Shown: positions 17,023 through 25,966 of the stretch, piece after piece
How positions within the stretch are numbered: the first letter of the stretch is position 1
How the letters are laid out: the number at the start of each line of letters is the position of its first letter
Source of the DNA: Streptomyces netropsis
GTDB taxonomy: Bacteria; Actinomycetota; Actinomycetes; Streptomycetales; Streptomycetaceae
DNA length: 64,000 bases
Reading direction: 5' to 3'
Assembly (NCBI RefSeq): GCF_014203545.1
Contig: NZ_JACHJG010000003.1
Coordinates: forward strand, 682,001 to 746,000
Notes under the pieces: model-generated
Seen by the model: the letters and a program-made list of their open reading frames with translations, nothing else
Databases searched by the model: none
What the model was told of the DNA's origin: nothing
Position numbers and translations under genes: made by a program

Positions 17023-18279
17023 CTACATTCGGCCTCCATCCAGCAATGCAGCGGCGGTGAACAGTTCCACGGCCACCTGGATCGCTCCCTCGTCCACGTC
17101 GAAATCACCGCAATGCAGGTCACGACGGGTCGTATCGCCGACGGGACGGACCCCGAGCCGGGCCATCGCACCCGGTACGCGCTCCAGGTACCAGGAAAAG
17201 TCTTCGCCACCCAGGCTCTGCTCGGTGTCCTCGACCGCGAAGGTGCCGCGCCGGGCCACCATGGCGCGCCGCAGCAGCCCCGTGACCTCGGGGTCGTTGA
17301 CCACCGGGGGCACGCCCCGGACGTAGTTGATCTCCGACTTGGCGCGGTGCATGGTGGCGACCTCGTCGATCGCGGCGTGCACCAGGTCGGGGGCGTCCCG
17401 CCAGGCGTTCAGGTCCAGGCAGCGGACCGTTCCGGACAGCTCCGCGTGCTGCGGGATGACGTTGCAGGCGTGCCCCGCCTCCAGCCGTCCCCAGGTGACG
17501 GCCAGACCCGAACGGGCGTCCACCCGTCGGGCGAGCAGGGCGGGCACGTCGATGGCGACCCGGGCGGCGGCCGTGACCAGATCGGTGGTGAAGTGCGGGC
17601 GGGCGGTGTGCCCGCCGGGGCCGTCCAGCGAGACCTCCAGCCGGTCGCACGCCGAGGTGATCGGCCCCGGCCGCAGCCCGAGCCGGCCGACCTCGACCTT
17701 GGGGTCGCAGTGCACGGCGATGATCCGGCCCACGCCGTCCAGCGCCCCGAACTCGATCGCGTCGAGCGCGCCGCCGGGCAGCACCTCCTCGGCGGGCTGG
17801 AAGATCAGCCGCACCGGGCGCGGCAGCAGGGCCCGCTCCGCCAGCTCGGCGAGGACGAGACCGGCGCCGAGGACGGCGGTGGTGTGCACGTCGTGACCGC
17901 AGGCGTGCGCCATCTTGGGGACGGTCGAGCGGTACGGGACCGTCTTGGTGTCCGGGATGGGCAGCGCGTCGAGATCCGCGCGGAGCGCGAGCATCGGCCG
18001 CCCGGCACCGGCCCACGCCCCGGTGCCGGTGTCGATGTCCGGGCCGATGTCACAGATGAGCCCGGTGCCCATGGTCAGCGTGCGGGGTCTGAGCCCCGCT
18101 TTCTCCAGCCTCGCCTTGACCGCCGCCGTGGTACGGAACTCGCGGTTCCCCAGCTCGGGGTGCATGTGCAAGTCCCGCCGGAAGTTGATGAGTTCGGCGC
18201 GCAGCCCCGAGGGCAGCGCGCCGGGCAGATCGCTCTCGGCGGTGTCGGGCTCGGCTTCGCAAGGCATCAGATGGTTCAC
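17023..18279 (-). CDS. M20-family amidohydrolase
   Basis: The 418-residue protein is a peptidase-M20D/amidohydrolase (hippurate hydrolase or IAA-amino-acid hydrolase type) that cleaves N-acyl amino acids. Visible metal-site motifs are MAHACGHDVHT, FQPAEEV, the VHCDP histidine and a late GGEDFSWYLE. The insert domain carries GPGGHTARPH. GTG 18279 and ATG 18267 are both possible; the AGGGTGA before the ATG could serve as a ribosome site. No operon partner is visible, and the substrate is unknown. Confidence 0.88.
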   Translation of the reverse strand: MNHLMPCEAEPDTAESDLPGALPSGLRAELINFRRDLHMHPELGNREFRTTAAVKARLEKAGLRPRTLTMGTGLICDIGPDIDTGTGAWAGAGRPMLALRADLDALPIPDTKTVPYRSTVPKMAHACGHDVHTTAVLGAGLVLAELAERALLPRPVRLIFQPAEEVLPGGALDAIEFGALDGVGRIIAVHCDPKVEVGRLGLRPGPITSACDRLEVSLDGPGGHTARPHFTTDLVTAAARVAIDVPALLARRVDARSGLAVTWGRLEAGHACNVIPQHAELSGTVRCLDLNAWRDAPDLVHAAIDEVATMHRAKSEINYVRGVPPVVNDPEVTGLLRRAMVARRGTFAVEDTEQSLGGEDFSWYLERVPGAMARLGVRPVGDTTRRDLHCGDFDVDEGAIQVAVELFTAAALLDGGRM

Positions 18280-18353
18280 CCTGCGAAGGGTAGAGCCACG
18301 AATGGGGCAACTGCCGCCGGATCAAGAAAAGTTCAGCCGCATGGATGGGTTCG

Positions 18354-19643
18354 CTATGGGGTATGACCCGTATTTACGGCCTGCGTCGTTGGAACAGGGG
18401 CATACGGCAGCCTGCGCACATCGCGGGCCGTGTCCGTGACGCCGGAGAGGAAGCCCTCGGCGCGCGGTGAGGCGGTCTCGGTGAGCCACGCGGGGTCGAT
18501 GTCGCAGACCACGACGGTGACGCCGGTGCCGGCGAGGGCGAGCGGCAGGGTGTGCACCACGGTCGAGGGGAAGCTCAGCACCGTGCGCCCTATGGGGCCG
18601 CGGCGCGCGATCAGTTCCAGCGGCAGTTCGGGCCGTACCACCTCCAGACCGAGCCGGGCGCCGATGCGGTGCAGCTTGTCGGTGTGCTCGCGGCGGTGTG
18701 CGAAGTAGCGGGTGGCGCCATGGGTGCGGGCCAGCGCGGCGACGGCCTCCAGATAGGCCTCCGCGTCCACGACACCGGTCTCGACGAGGGACGTTCCGAC
18801 CAGATCCGTGCCGCGCGTGAGCCGGGGCGGGCCGAACGTGGCCCGGGTCCAGGCGAAGTCGTTGGCCGTGACGGTCACCCCGGCGGGCGCCTCGACGGGC
18901 ATCGAGGTGAACACCTCGACGCTCCGGCGGGTGTTCGGAGTGAGTTTCCGGCGCGCGGAAGCAGATACAGGCGCGAAAACGACGTCGCGCGCCCCCCGGC
19001 CGCCCCGCCGGTGCCACCGTACGAGGCGTTCGCCGCGCGCGAGTTGGGAGACGAACTCCATCGTCGCCGTGCCGTCGTCCACCACGACCAGCTCCCGGGC
19101 CCGCGTGATCATCAGCAGTAGCTGGACGTACCGCGAGAACGGATCGCCGATGACGACGCGGCGCGCCTTGCGCAGCGCCCCGGCGAGTCCCCCGATCGTG
19201 TGCGCGGGCGCCCCGGGGCCGCCCCGCGCCTCCTCCCAGCGGACCCGGTACCCCTGCTCCCGGGCCAGTTGGGCCATCCGGCGCAGCTGCCCCCGGGTCA
19301 TGGGGTCGTGCGGCGCGAGGACGACGACGAGCAGACCGCCGGCGTCGGGGAGATCGGCGTCGGCCGGGAGAGGGGACGCCGGGCGCCCTTCCTCCGCCGG
19401 CCGCCCGCCGCTCTGGCGCGGTACGCCGTCGCACAGCGGGCGGTGGTCCGGGCGGGGCGCCCCCGCCGTGTGCCGGTGCGCCCATTCGAGGACGTTCAGC
19501 AGCTGGACCGGGCTCTCGACGAACGCCAGGGTCTCGGCCGTGGCCCGCTCGGCGGCGGGCCCGCGGCCCCGGAAGCGGCCGGGCCGGACGGCCGGGGCCG
19601 CCTCCGGGGGTGGGCCGGGGACCGGCCCCTCGGGAGAGGTCAC
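18354..19643 (-). CDS. GT52-like (sialyltransferase-type) glycosyltransferase
   Basis: This 429-residue protein is the last gene of the leftward nonulosonic acid operon. After a Pro/Arg-rich N-terminus it shows FVESPVQLLNVLEWAH, a pattern like the SPxQLLNA start of GT52 lipooligosaccharide sialyltransferases. Later it has VVVDDGTATMEF, RYFAHRREHTDKL and SFPSTVVHTLPLAL, which fit the acceptor and CMP-binding parts of that fold. I infer that it transfers an activated nonulosonic acid to a surface polymer. GTG 19643 follows the neuB stop by 11 bases. A hypothetical-protein label would be the cautious alternative. Confidence 0.65.
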   Translation of the reverse strand: MTSPEGPVPGPPPEAAPAVRPGRFRGRGPAAERATAETLAFVESPVQLLNVLEWAHRHTAGAPRPDHRPLCDGVPRQSGGRPAEEGRPASPLPADADLPDAGGLLVVVLAPHDPMTRGQLRRMAQLAREQGYRVRWEEARGGPGAPAHTIGGLAGALRKARRVVIGDPFSRYVQLLLMITRARELVVVDDGTATMEFVSQLARGERLVRWHRRGGRGARDVVFAPVSASARRKLTPNTRRSVEVFTSMPVEAPAGVTVTANDFAWTRATFGPPRLTRGTDLVGTSLVETGVVDAEAYLEAVAALARTHGATRYFAHRREHTDKLHRIGARLGLEVVRPELPLELIARRGPIGRTVLSFPSTVVHTLPLALAGTGVTVVVCDIDPAWLTETASPRAEGFLSGVTDTARDVRRLPYAPVPTTQAVNTGHTP

Positions 19644-19654
19644 CGTGGTGGCCG

Positions 19655-20608
19655 TCAGACCGCTACGGGCTTGCGGTCATCGGACCCGGTGGCCTCGGCG
19701 ACGACGCCCGCGACCCGGCGCAGCTTCTTCATCGGCCCGAGCTCGCTCTCGTACACCTTCTTGACCCCGTCGCCCAGCGATTCCTCGACCACCCGGATGT
19801 CGCGCACGAGCCGCTGGAGCCCGCCGGGCTCGACGGACGCGGCCTGGTCGGAGCCCCACATGGCCCGGTCGAGGGTGATGTGGCGCTCGACGAAGCCGGC
19901 GCCGAGGGCGACGGCGGCCAGGGTGGTCTGCAGGCCCGTCTCGTGGCCGGAGTAGCCGATCGGCACGTTGGGGTACTCCGCCTGGAGGGTGTTGATCACC
20001 CGGAGGTTGAGCTCCTCGGCCTTGGCCGGGTAGGTGGAGGTGGCGTGGCAGAGCACGATGTTCTCGCTGCCGAGGACCTCGACGGCGTGCCGGATCTGCT
20101 GCGGGGTGGACATCCCGGTGGACAGGATCACGGTCCGGCCGGTGGCGCGCAGGGTGCGCAGCAGCTCGTCGTCGGTGAGCGACGCGGAGGCGACCTTGTG
20201 GGCCGGGACGTCGAACTTCTCCAGGAAGGCCACGGCCTCGGTGTCCCACGGCGAGGCGAACCAGGCGATGCCGCGGCGCGCGCAGTGCTCGGAGATCTTG
20301 CGGTACTCGTCCTCGCCGAACTCGACGCGGTGGCGGTAGTCGATGTAGGTCATGCGCCCCCACGGGGTGTCGCGCTCGATGTCCCACTGGTCGCGCGGGG
20401 TGCAGATGTCGGGGGTGCGCTTCTGGAACTTGACGGCGTCGCAGCCGGCGTCGGCGGCGGCGTCGATGAGGGCGAAGGCCTTCTCCAGGTCGCCGTTGTG
20501 GTTGATGCCGATCTCACCGGTGATGTAGACGGGGTGGCCGGGGCCGACCGCCTTGTCGCCGAGGATGCGGGTGTTCCGGATGGGGCTGGGGGAAAGCGTG
20601 GGGCTCAT
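19655..20608 (-). CDS. neuB: Nonulosonic (sialic/Kdn-type) acid synthase, NeuB family, no SAF domain
   Basis: NeuB enzymes condense phosphoenolpyruvate with a six-carbon sugar such as ManNAc or mannose to make a nine-carbon acid. The TIM barrel is complete: EIGINHNGDLEKAF, AVKFQKRTPD, ILSTGMST, CHATSTYPA and GYSGHETG. The protein ends near residue 317 without the C-terminal antifreeze-like (SAF) domain of typical NeuB proteins of about 345 residues. In S. coelicolor a homologous gene is, from memory, needed for a Kdn-containing cell-wall polymer, so the product may be Kdn rather than Neu5Ac. It lies between the NeuA-HAD and GT52-like genes. Confidence 0.9.
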   Translation of the reverse strand: MSPTLSPSPIRNTRILGDKAVGPGHPVYITGEIGINHNGDLEKAFALIDAAADAGCDAVKFQKRTPDICTPRDQWDIERDTPWGRMTYIDYRHRVEFGEDEYRKISEHCARRGIAWFASPWDTEAVAFLEKFDVPAHKVASASLTDDELLRTLRATGRTVILSTGMSTPQQIRHAVEVLGSENIVLCHATSTYPAKAEELNLRVINTLQAEYPNVPIGYSGHETGLQTTLAAVALGAGFVERHITLDRAMWGSDQAASVEPGGLQRLVRDIRVVEESLGDGVKKVYESELGPMKKLRRVAGVVAEATGSDDRKPVAV

Positions 20609-20660
20609 GGAGGCCGTTTTCCTTCGGTTTCGGGTGAGTGCTGTGGGATGGGTGAAACGG

Positions 20661-22028
20661 TCAGAGGGACGGGCCGAGGAGCCAGGAGGCGATCTCGCGG
20701 ACGGCGCCGCTGCCGCCGGGTGCGGAGGTGACCGCGCGGGCCGCGCCGCGTACGACGGCGTGCGCGTCGGCGACCGCGACGGGCCAGCCGACGAGGTCGA
20801 AGCAGGGGAGGTCGTTGACGTCGTTGCCGACGTAGAGCACGCGTTCGGGCGCGACGGCGTGCTCCTCGCACCACTGCTTGAGCGCGAGGTCCTTGCGGTC
20901 GATGCCGTGCAGCACGGGCACCCGCAGCTTGCGGCCCCGCGCGGCGACGACCGGGTTCACCTCGGTGGAGAGGATGAGCAGGGCCAGCCCCGCCCTCCGC
21001 AGGGCGGCGACGCCGAGTCCGTCGCCGCGGTGCACGGCGACGAGTTCGCGCCCGTCGGAGTCGATCAGCACCCGGTCGTCGGTCTGGGTGCCGTCGAAGT
21101 CGAGGACGACCGCGTCGACGTCGTCGCGGGTGGGCAGCGCGCCGGGCCCGGGGACGTCGAACAACGGGGCGAGCGCGCGGGCCCGCGCGAGGTCGTGCGG
21201 GTCGTCGATCTCCAGCACGCGGGCGGTGTCGGTCCGCACGAGCTCGGTCCGGCCGAAGAACCGGTGCCCGGCACTGCGGAACCCGTCCGCGCGCATGGCG
21301 TACGCGGCACCGGTCTCCAGCAGGTCCTGGGGACGGTCCTGGCGGCGCGGGCGGTGGGACTTGTCGTGGTTGACGCCGTGGCCTCCGGCGGCGGGGGCGT
21401 GGGTCGCGGGCCGGGCCGGGCCCGGGACCGCGACGGACTCGACCGCAGCCGGAGGCATTGCGCTGACCGGCGCTTCCACCACCCCGGGCACGACGTACCG
21501 ATCGCCCCGGGCCGGGCCCGGGACCACGGCGGCGGCCCCCGCGCCGTTCTCGCCGGGTCCGAAGTCGTCCCCCTCCCGCCAGACGAAGCCGTGGAAAGGG
21601 GCCACCGTCAGCGCGCTGTCGGCGCCCTGTTCGATCACCGCGGCGGCCACGCCGTCGATGTCCTCGCCGGTGAGGAAGGGGCTGGTGCACTGGACCAGCA
21701 GGACGGTGCCGACCTCGGTGCCGTGCATGGCCTCGTACGCGTCCATCGCGTGCAGCACCGCCGCCTCGCTGGTCGCGGTGTCGCCCGCGATCGTGCCGGG
21801 GCGCTGGACGACGACCGCTCCGGCGCCGCGCGCGGTGGCCGCGATGGCGGGGTCGTCGGTGGACACCACGACGTCGGTGACCAGGCGGGCGGCCCGGCAG
21901 GCCCGTACGGCGCGGGCGACGAGCGGTACCCCGCCGACGGCAGCGAGGTTCTTGGCGGGCACGCCCTTGGACCCCCCGCGGGCGGGGATGACGGCCAGCA
22001 CGGCGGGGCCGGACGGGTCGGCGGACAT
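20661..22028 (-). CDS. neuA: CMP-nonulosonate cytidylyltransferase fused to a HAD phosphatase
   Basis: The 455-residue protein joins two steps of nonulosonic acid metabolism. Residues 10-285 are a NeuA-type CMP-sugar synthetase (IPARGGSKGVPAKN at 14-27, QCTSPFLT, and RPRRQDRP near 226-233). Residues 303-450 are a KdsC-like HAD phosphatase with DFDGTQTDD (D310, D312) and GNDVNDLPCF, which would remove phosphate from a nine-carbon acid phosphate. Between WREGDDFG and NHDKSHRPRR there is an extra Pro/Ala/Val-rich segment of about 65 residues (155-219) encoded by repeat-bearing DNA. ATG 22028 has AAGGAGA upstream; longer frames upstream are not coding. Confidence 0.88.
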   Translation of the reverse strand: MSADPSGPAVLAVIPARGGSKGVPAKNLAAVGGVPLVARAVRACRAARLVTDVVVSTDDPAIAATARGAGAVVVQRPGTIAGDTATSEAAVLHAMDAYEAMHGTEVGTVLLVQCTSPFLTGEDIDGVAAAVIEQGADSALTVAPFHGFVWREGDDFGPGENGAGAAAVVPGPARGDRYVVPGVVEAPVSAMPPAAVESVAVPGPARPATHAPAAGGHGVNHDKSHRPRRQDRPQDLLETGAAYAMRADGFRSAGHRFFGRTELVRTDTARVLEIDDPHDLARARALAPLFDVPGPGALPTRDDVDAVVLDFDGTQTDDRVLIDSDGRELVAVHRGDGLGVAALRRAGLALLILSTEVNPVVAARGRKLRVPVLHGIDRKDLALKQWCEEHAVAPERVLYVGNDVNDLPCFDLVGWPVAVADAHAVVRGAARAVTSAPGGSGAVREIASWLLGPSL

Positions 22029-22063
22029 GGCGGTCTCCTTGCGGTTGCGGGGTGTTCCGGCCC

Positions 22064-23395
22064 TCACAGCTCCCCCAGCCGGCGGATGGCGGGGGCGACG
22101 CGCTGGACGCCGTGGCGGTACGCGCCGCGCGCCGCCTCGCGCACCGCGCGCCGCACGGCGCTCGGCTCGCCGGGCTCCCGGGCGGCGCCGGGCAGCGGCC
22201 GTCCCTGCGGGTCGAGGCCGTGACGGGCGAGGATGGCGGGGAGGTAGTGGGGGGCGGTCTCGGTCGTGTAGTACGGGGCGAGCGGCGGCAGCGTGTCCGC
22301 CGCGACCAGGTCCGTGACCCGCCGCCGCGCCGCGTCGAAGGCGGTGTCGTAGGAGCCGTCCGCGGCGACGCCCTGGCGGGCCGTCCACGCCGGATCGGCC
22401 ACCGGCAGGTGTCCGGCGTCGAGTTGGTCCCAGGAGGCGAGGCAGCCGGAGCCGAGGAAGTGGTGGTTGCCGAGCGGTTCACGGATGCCGAGGTCGGTGA
22501 GGACGGCGGTCGGGATGCCCCGGTGGAGGGACTCCAGGGCGGCCGTGGAACTGACGGTCACGAGCAGGTCGGTGCGGTCCAGGACCTCGCCCATGTGTCC
22601 GTAGACGAGACGGCAGTTGGGCGGAAGTCCGCCCGGCAGCTTGGCCGCGAGCTTCTGGTACGGGAGTTCCTCGATGTGCGTGGTGTGCTCACCGGGCTTG
22701 CTGCGCAGCTTGATGATCACCTCCCGGTCGGGGTGCCGCCGGGCGTGCCGGGCGGCGCGGCGCAGCAGATAGGTGCGGTCGGCCCGGTTGTCGGGGACGG
22801 AGGGCTGGGCGGCGAACACCACGGTGTAGCGGCGGCCTGTGCCTTGAGGCCCCTCCGACGTGGGCACATACCGCTCGCCGCCGAGGAACGGCAGCGCGCA
22901 CTCCGTGACGCTCTCCCCCGAGGCGCCGACGCCCGCGTACACCTCGCGGAACCGGTCCGCGTCGTGGCGGGAGTTGGCGAGCACCACGTCCGCGCCGTGC
23001 CGCAGCAGCAGCCCGTCGGCGAGCTTCTCGTAGACGACGCCCACGTACCCGGTGGTGACGACCGGCCGCGTCGGGGCGCCGTCCCAGGCCCGGGCCAGCC
23101 CGTGCAGCATGGCCTGGACGGCGCCGCCGACGCAGGCCAGTACGGTGACGTCGTACCGCGCGCGGTCGATCGTCTTGACGAACTCGGTCCCCGTGACCTC
23201 GCGCAGGGCGTCCGCCCGCACGCCGACCTCGGCGAGCTGCCGGACGGTCGGCGTGGCGCGGCCGCGCAGCAGATAGCCGTCGAGCCGGGCGGCGTCCGGG
23301 GCGAGGCGGTGCGCGGTGAGGGCACCCCATTTCCACCGGGTGTCGGAATCGGCGAGCACGGCGACGCGCGGCGGGGATTCGGTTCGTTGTGGCAC
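22064..23395 (-). CDS. Glycosyltransferase-like protein of the nonulosonic acid cluster
   Basis: This 443-residue protein is the first gene of the leftward operon. It starts VPQRTESPPRVAVLADSD and has a two-domain GT-B-like pattern. The middle shows VVTTGYVGVVYEKLADG, and the C-terminal half has an EVIIKLRSKPGEH strand and a VSSTAALESLHRGIP motif like nucleotide-sugar-binding C-domains. From memory it resembles a family annotated DUF6716. Its acceptor and donor are unknown. GTG 23395 is the likely start; an upstream ATG at 23464 would add a leader unlike the rest. Confidence 0.65.
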   Translation of the reverse strand: MPQRTESPPRVAVLADSDTRWKWGALTAHRLAPDAARLDGYLLRGRATPTVRQLAEVGVRADALREVTGTEFVKTIDRARYDVTVLACVGGAVQAMLHGLARAWDGAPTRPVVTTGYVGVVYEKLADGLLLRHGADVVLANSRHDADRFREVYAGVGASGESVTECALPFLGGERYVPTSEGPQGTGRRYTVVFAAQPSVPDNRADRTYLLRRAARHARRHPDREVIIKLRSKPGEHTTHIEELPYQKLAAKLPGGLPPNCRLVYGHMGEVLDRTDLLVTVSSTAALESLHRGIPTAVLTDLGIREPLGNHHFLGSGCLASWDQLDAGHLPVADPAWTARQGVAADGSYDTAFDAARRRVTDLVAADTLPPLAPYYTTETAPHYLPAILARHGLDPQGRPLPGAAREPGEPSAVRRAVREAARGAYRHGVQRVAPAIRRLGEL

Positions 23396-23582
23396 GTGGC
23401 CGACGATAGGAATCCATTCCGTTTCGTTGCCCAACGCGAGTTCAACAACCGGTAAACAGCACACCGCCGGACGGCGAATCGACTGGCGTCCGTGGCGGGT
23501 TCATCATTCCGCCGTTCTTCGTTCACCTCCGCGTACGCCATAGGTCAAGACGAATGCCGGGGGGCCACCTAACGTCACCCGT
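23396..23582. promoter_or_regulatory. Divergent promoter region of the polymer cluster
   Basis: This 187-base region separates the two arms of the cluster and is visibly AT-richer than the flanking genes. A TAACGT hexamer (23570-23575) lies seven bases before the rightward GTG, so that transcript could be leaderless. I see no strong inverted repeat. Confidence 0.4.
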
Positions 23583-24560
23583 GTGGTTAAGCTCTCCGTC
23601 ATCGTGCCGTTCTTCAACGTGCAGACCTACGCGCCCGACACACTGAGAAGTCTGCGTGCGAACGCCCGCGCGGACTTCGAATTCATTCTCGTCGACGACT
23701 GTTCGACCGACGAGACCCCGGACATCCTCCGGCGCGCCGAGCGCGAGCTGCCCGGGGCCGTGCTGGTACGGCACGAGAAGAACGGCGGTCTCGCCACCGC
23801 CCGCAACACCGGGCTGGAACGTGCGCGCGGCGAATACCTCACCTTCCTCGACGGCGACGACTGGCTCGCGCCGGGCTACTACGAGCAACTGCTCGGGGTG
23901 ATCGAGGAGTTGGGGGTGGAATTCGTCCGCACGGACCACGTCCAGTGCACGGGCCGCGCCCGGACGGTCCACCGCGTGCCGCACGGCCGGCGCGGCGTGG
24001 TGCTCAGCCCGCGCGACGCGATACTGCCCGCCGACCGCTCCACGTCCGTGGACTACGCCTACGCCTGGGCCGGGATCTACCACCGGCGGCTGCTGGACGA
24101 GGGGCTGTTGCATTTCCCGCACGGGCTGCGGACCGCCGAGGACCGGCCCTGGATCTGGCGGCTGCACCGCGAGGCACGCACTTTCGCGGTCGCCGGGCTG
24201 CTCGGCGTCTTCTACCGGCGCGGGGTCGCGTCCTCGCTGACCCAGATCGGTGATGTCCGGCAACTCGATTTCATTCGCGCATTCGATCAGGTAATCGATG
24301 AAACCTCGCGTGACGCGGACGCGGAGATGCTGCTCCCGAAAGCCGTGCGCACCTATTGCGCGATTATTTCCCACCATCTCGGTTCCATCGAACGATTCGA
24401 ACCGGCCGTGGCCCGAACATTGCGTTCGAAGAGCGCGGCCGCCCTGCGGCGGATGCCCCAGGATCTCCTCAAGGACGCCGTGAATTCCATGGACGACGAT
24501 CGCGCGGCCCGGCTGCGCAGGCTCCGCCGCCGCCCCGCACCCGCGGAGGTGGCGGGCTGA
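23583..24560 (+). CDS. GT2-family glycosyltransferase
   Basis: The 325-residue enzyme begins VVKLSVIVPFFNVQTYAPDT and has the GT-A hallmarks: FILVDDCSTDETP, NGGLATARNTGLE and the DxD-type FLDGDDWL. An EDRPWIWRLH motif near residue 195 is the usual acidic catalytic site. It is related to sugar-alcohol-phosphate or hexose transferases of teichoic acid and capsule loci. It is the first gene of the rightward arm. There is no ribosome site, and a -10-like hexamer sits just before GTG, consistent with a leaderless mRNA. The stop overlaps the next ATG (TGATG). Confidence 0.88.
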   Translation: MVKLSVIVPFFNVQTYAPDTLRSLRANARADFEFILVDDCSTDETPDILRRAERELPGAVLVRHEKNGGLATARNTGLERARGEYLTFLDGDDWLAPGYYEQLLGVIEELGVEFVRTDHVQCTGRARTVHRVPHGRRGVVLSPRDAILPADRSTSVDYAYAWAGIYHRRLLDEGLLHFPHGLRTAEDRPWIWRLHREARTFAVAGLLGVFYRRGVASSLTQIGDVRQLDFIRAFDQVIDETSRDADAEMLLPKAVRTYCAIISHHLGSIERFEPAVARTLRSKSAAALRRMPQDLLKDAVNSMDDDRAARLRRLRRRPAPAEVAG

Positions 24561-25966
24561 TGGCCGAGCGCCGGCTCACCCAGATCTTCCTCGCCTCGTC
24601 GCTGTACGGGGCGGCGACGCTCGCCGCGGCCCTGGACGCCGAGCGCTTCCCCCGCGCCGACCGCCGGCTGCTGCTCGTGGCCAACAACGCGGCGACGCCG
24701 GAGACCACGCCCGCCATCGACCGGGCGCCCGGCTTCGAGCGGCTGCGCGCCCGCTTCGACGGGGTGCTGTCCTGGAACGAGACGATCAGCCCCTTCCACC
24801 CCGGCGGCTGGTCGCCCCGGCCGGACGACGTCCCGCTGTGGGAGCGGCACCTGCGGCTGCTGTGGGGGCTCGGCACCGACGACGTCGAACTCGTCGTCGA
24901 GTCCCTCCAGGTCAACCCGGCCCTCGCGATCGCCCAGCTCTTCCCCGACGCGCCGCTCGAGGTCTACGCCGACGGCCTGATGAGCTACGGCCCCACCCGC
25001 AACAAGCTCGACCCGCTCGTGGGCGGGCGCGTGCGGCGGCTGCTCCACCTCGATCTGGTGCCGGGGCTGCGGCCGCTGCTGCTCTCGGAGTTCGGCGTCC
25101 CCGCGGAGATCGTGCCGACCGAGGTCTTCACCAAGGTGCTGGCCGAGCTCTGTGACGCGACCGACCTGGTCGAGGCCCCCGAGGGGGCCGCGCTGCTGCT
25201 CGGCCAGTACCTGTCGGCGCTCGGCATCCTCACCCCCGAGGAGGAGGAGCGGCTGCACGTGCGGATGCTGCGCGGCGCGGCCGCCCTCGGCCACCGCGAG
25301 CTGGTGTTCAAACCGCACCCGAGCGCCCCGGCCCGCTGGTCGCGGATGCTGGAGGCGGAGGCGGCACAGCTCGGTGTCGCACTGACGGTCCTGGACGCCC
25401 CCGTCCTGGCCGAGGTGGTCTTCCGCCGGGCGCGCCCCGCGCTCGTCGTCGGCTGCTTCTCGACCGCGCTGCTCACCGCGAGCACCTTCTTCGGGCTGCC
25501 CGTGGCGCGGGTCGGCACGGATCTGCTGCTGGAGCGGCTCAGCCCGTACCAGAACAGCAACCGCGTGCCGGTCACGCTCGTCGACGCACTGCTCCCCGAC
25601 CTCGACCGGCCGGAGACGGTGCCGGGATGGAGCCCCGGGAAACTGCCGGGCGAGGGGCTGTCGGGGCTGCTGGCCGCCGTGGGCTTCGCGATGCAGCCGC
25701 AGATCTACCCGGAGCTGCGCCCGGCCGCCGAGCGCTATCTCGCGGCCCACCTCGACGCGGACACCCGGCGCTACTTCAAGCGCCGCCGGCTGACCGCCCT
25801 CGCCCTTCCGGGCGCCGTCCCCTCCCAACTGGGCTTCCTGCCGCGCAATCCGACCGTGCGGAAGGTGGCCCGCCGGGCGCGGTCCGTGCAGCGGCGCCTC
25901 GCGCGGCGGCTGCCCGGCCAGCGGGCTTCGGGGGCGGTCCGGGCCCGGAACGGAAACGCGCGGTGA
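24560..25966 (+). CDS. Polysialyltransferase-family protein
   Basis: The 468-residue protein belongs to the alpha-2,8-polysialyltransferase-like family found in actinobacterial surface-polymer loci. It begins RRLTQIFLASSLYGAATLAA. The middle carries EVYADGLMSYGP, and the C-domain has the paired HP and ST motifs of this fold (LVFKPHPSAP; VVGCFSTALLTAS), where His and Ser/Thr would hold the CMP-sugar. It would polymerise or transfer the nonulosonic acid activated by NeuA. The ATG overlaps the GT2 stop, and its own stop overlaps the acyltransferase start (GTGA). Confidence 0.82.
   Translation: MAERRLTQIFLASSLYGAATLAAALDAERFPRADRRLLLVANNAATPETTPAIDRAPGFERLRARFDGVLSWNETISPFHPGGWSPRPDDVPLWERHLRLLWGLGTDDVELVVESLQVNPALAIAQLFPDAPLEVYADGLMSYGPTRNKLDPLVGGRVRRLLHLDLVPGLRPLLLSEFGVPAEIVPTEVFTKVLAELCDATDLVEAPEGAALLLGQYLSALGILTPEEEERLHVRMLRGAAALGHRELVFKPHPSAPARWSRMLEAEAAQLGVALTVLDAPVLAEVVFRRARPALVVGCFSTALLTASTFFGLPVARVGTDLLLERLSPYQNSNRVPVTLVDALLPDLDRPETVPGWSPGKLPGEGLSGLLAAVGFAMQPQIYPELRPAAERYLAAHLDADTRRYFKRRRLTALALPGAVPSQLGFLPRNPTVRKVARRARSVQRRLARRLPGQRASGAVRARNGNAR

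Noticed and set aside
23655..23900. Second-frame ORFs within the GT2 gene
   Set aside because: GT2 motifs fall in one frame only.
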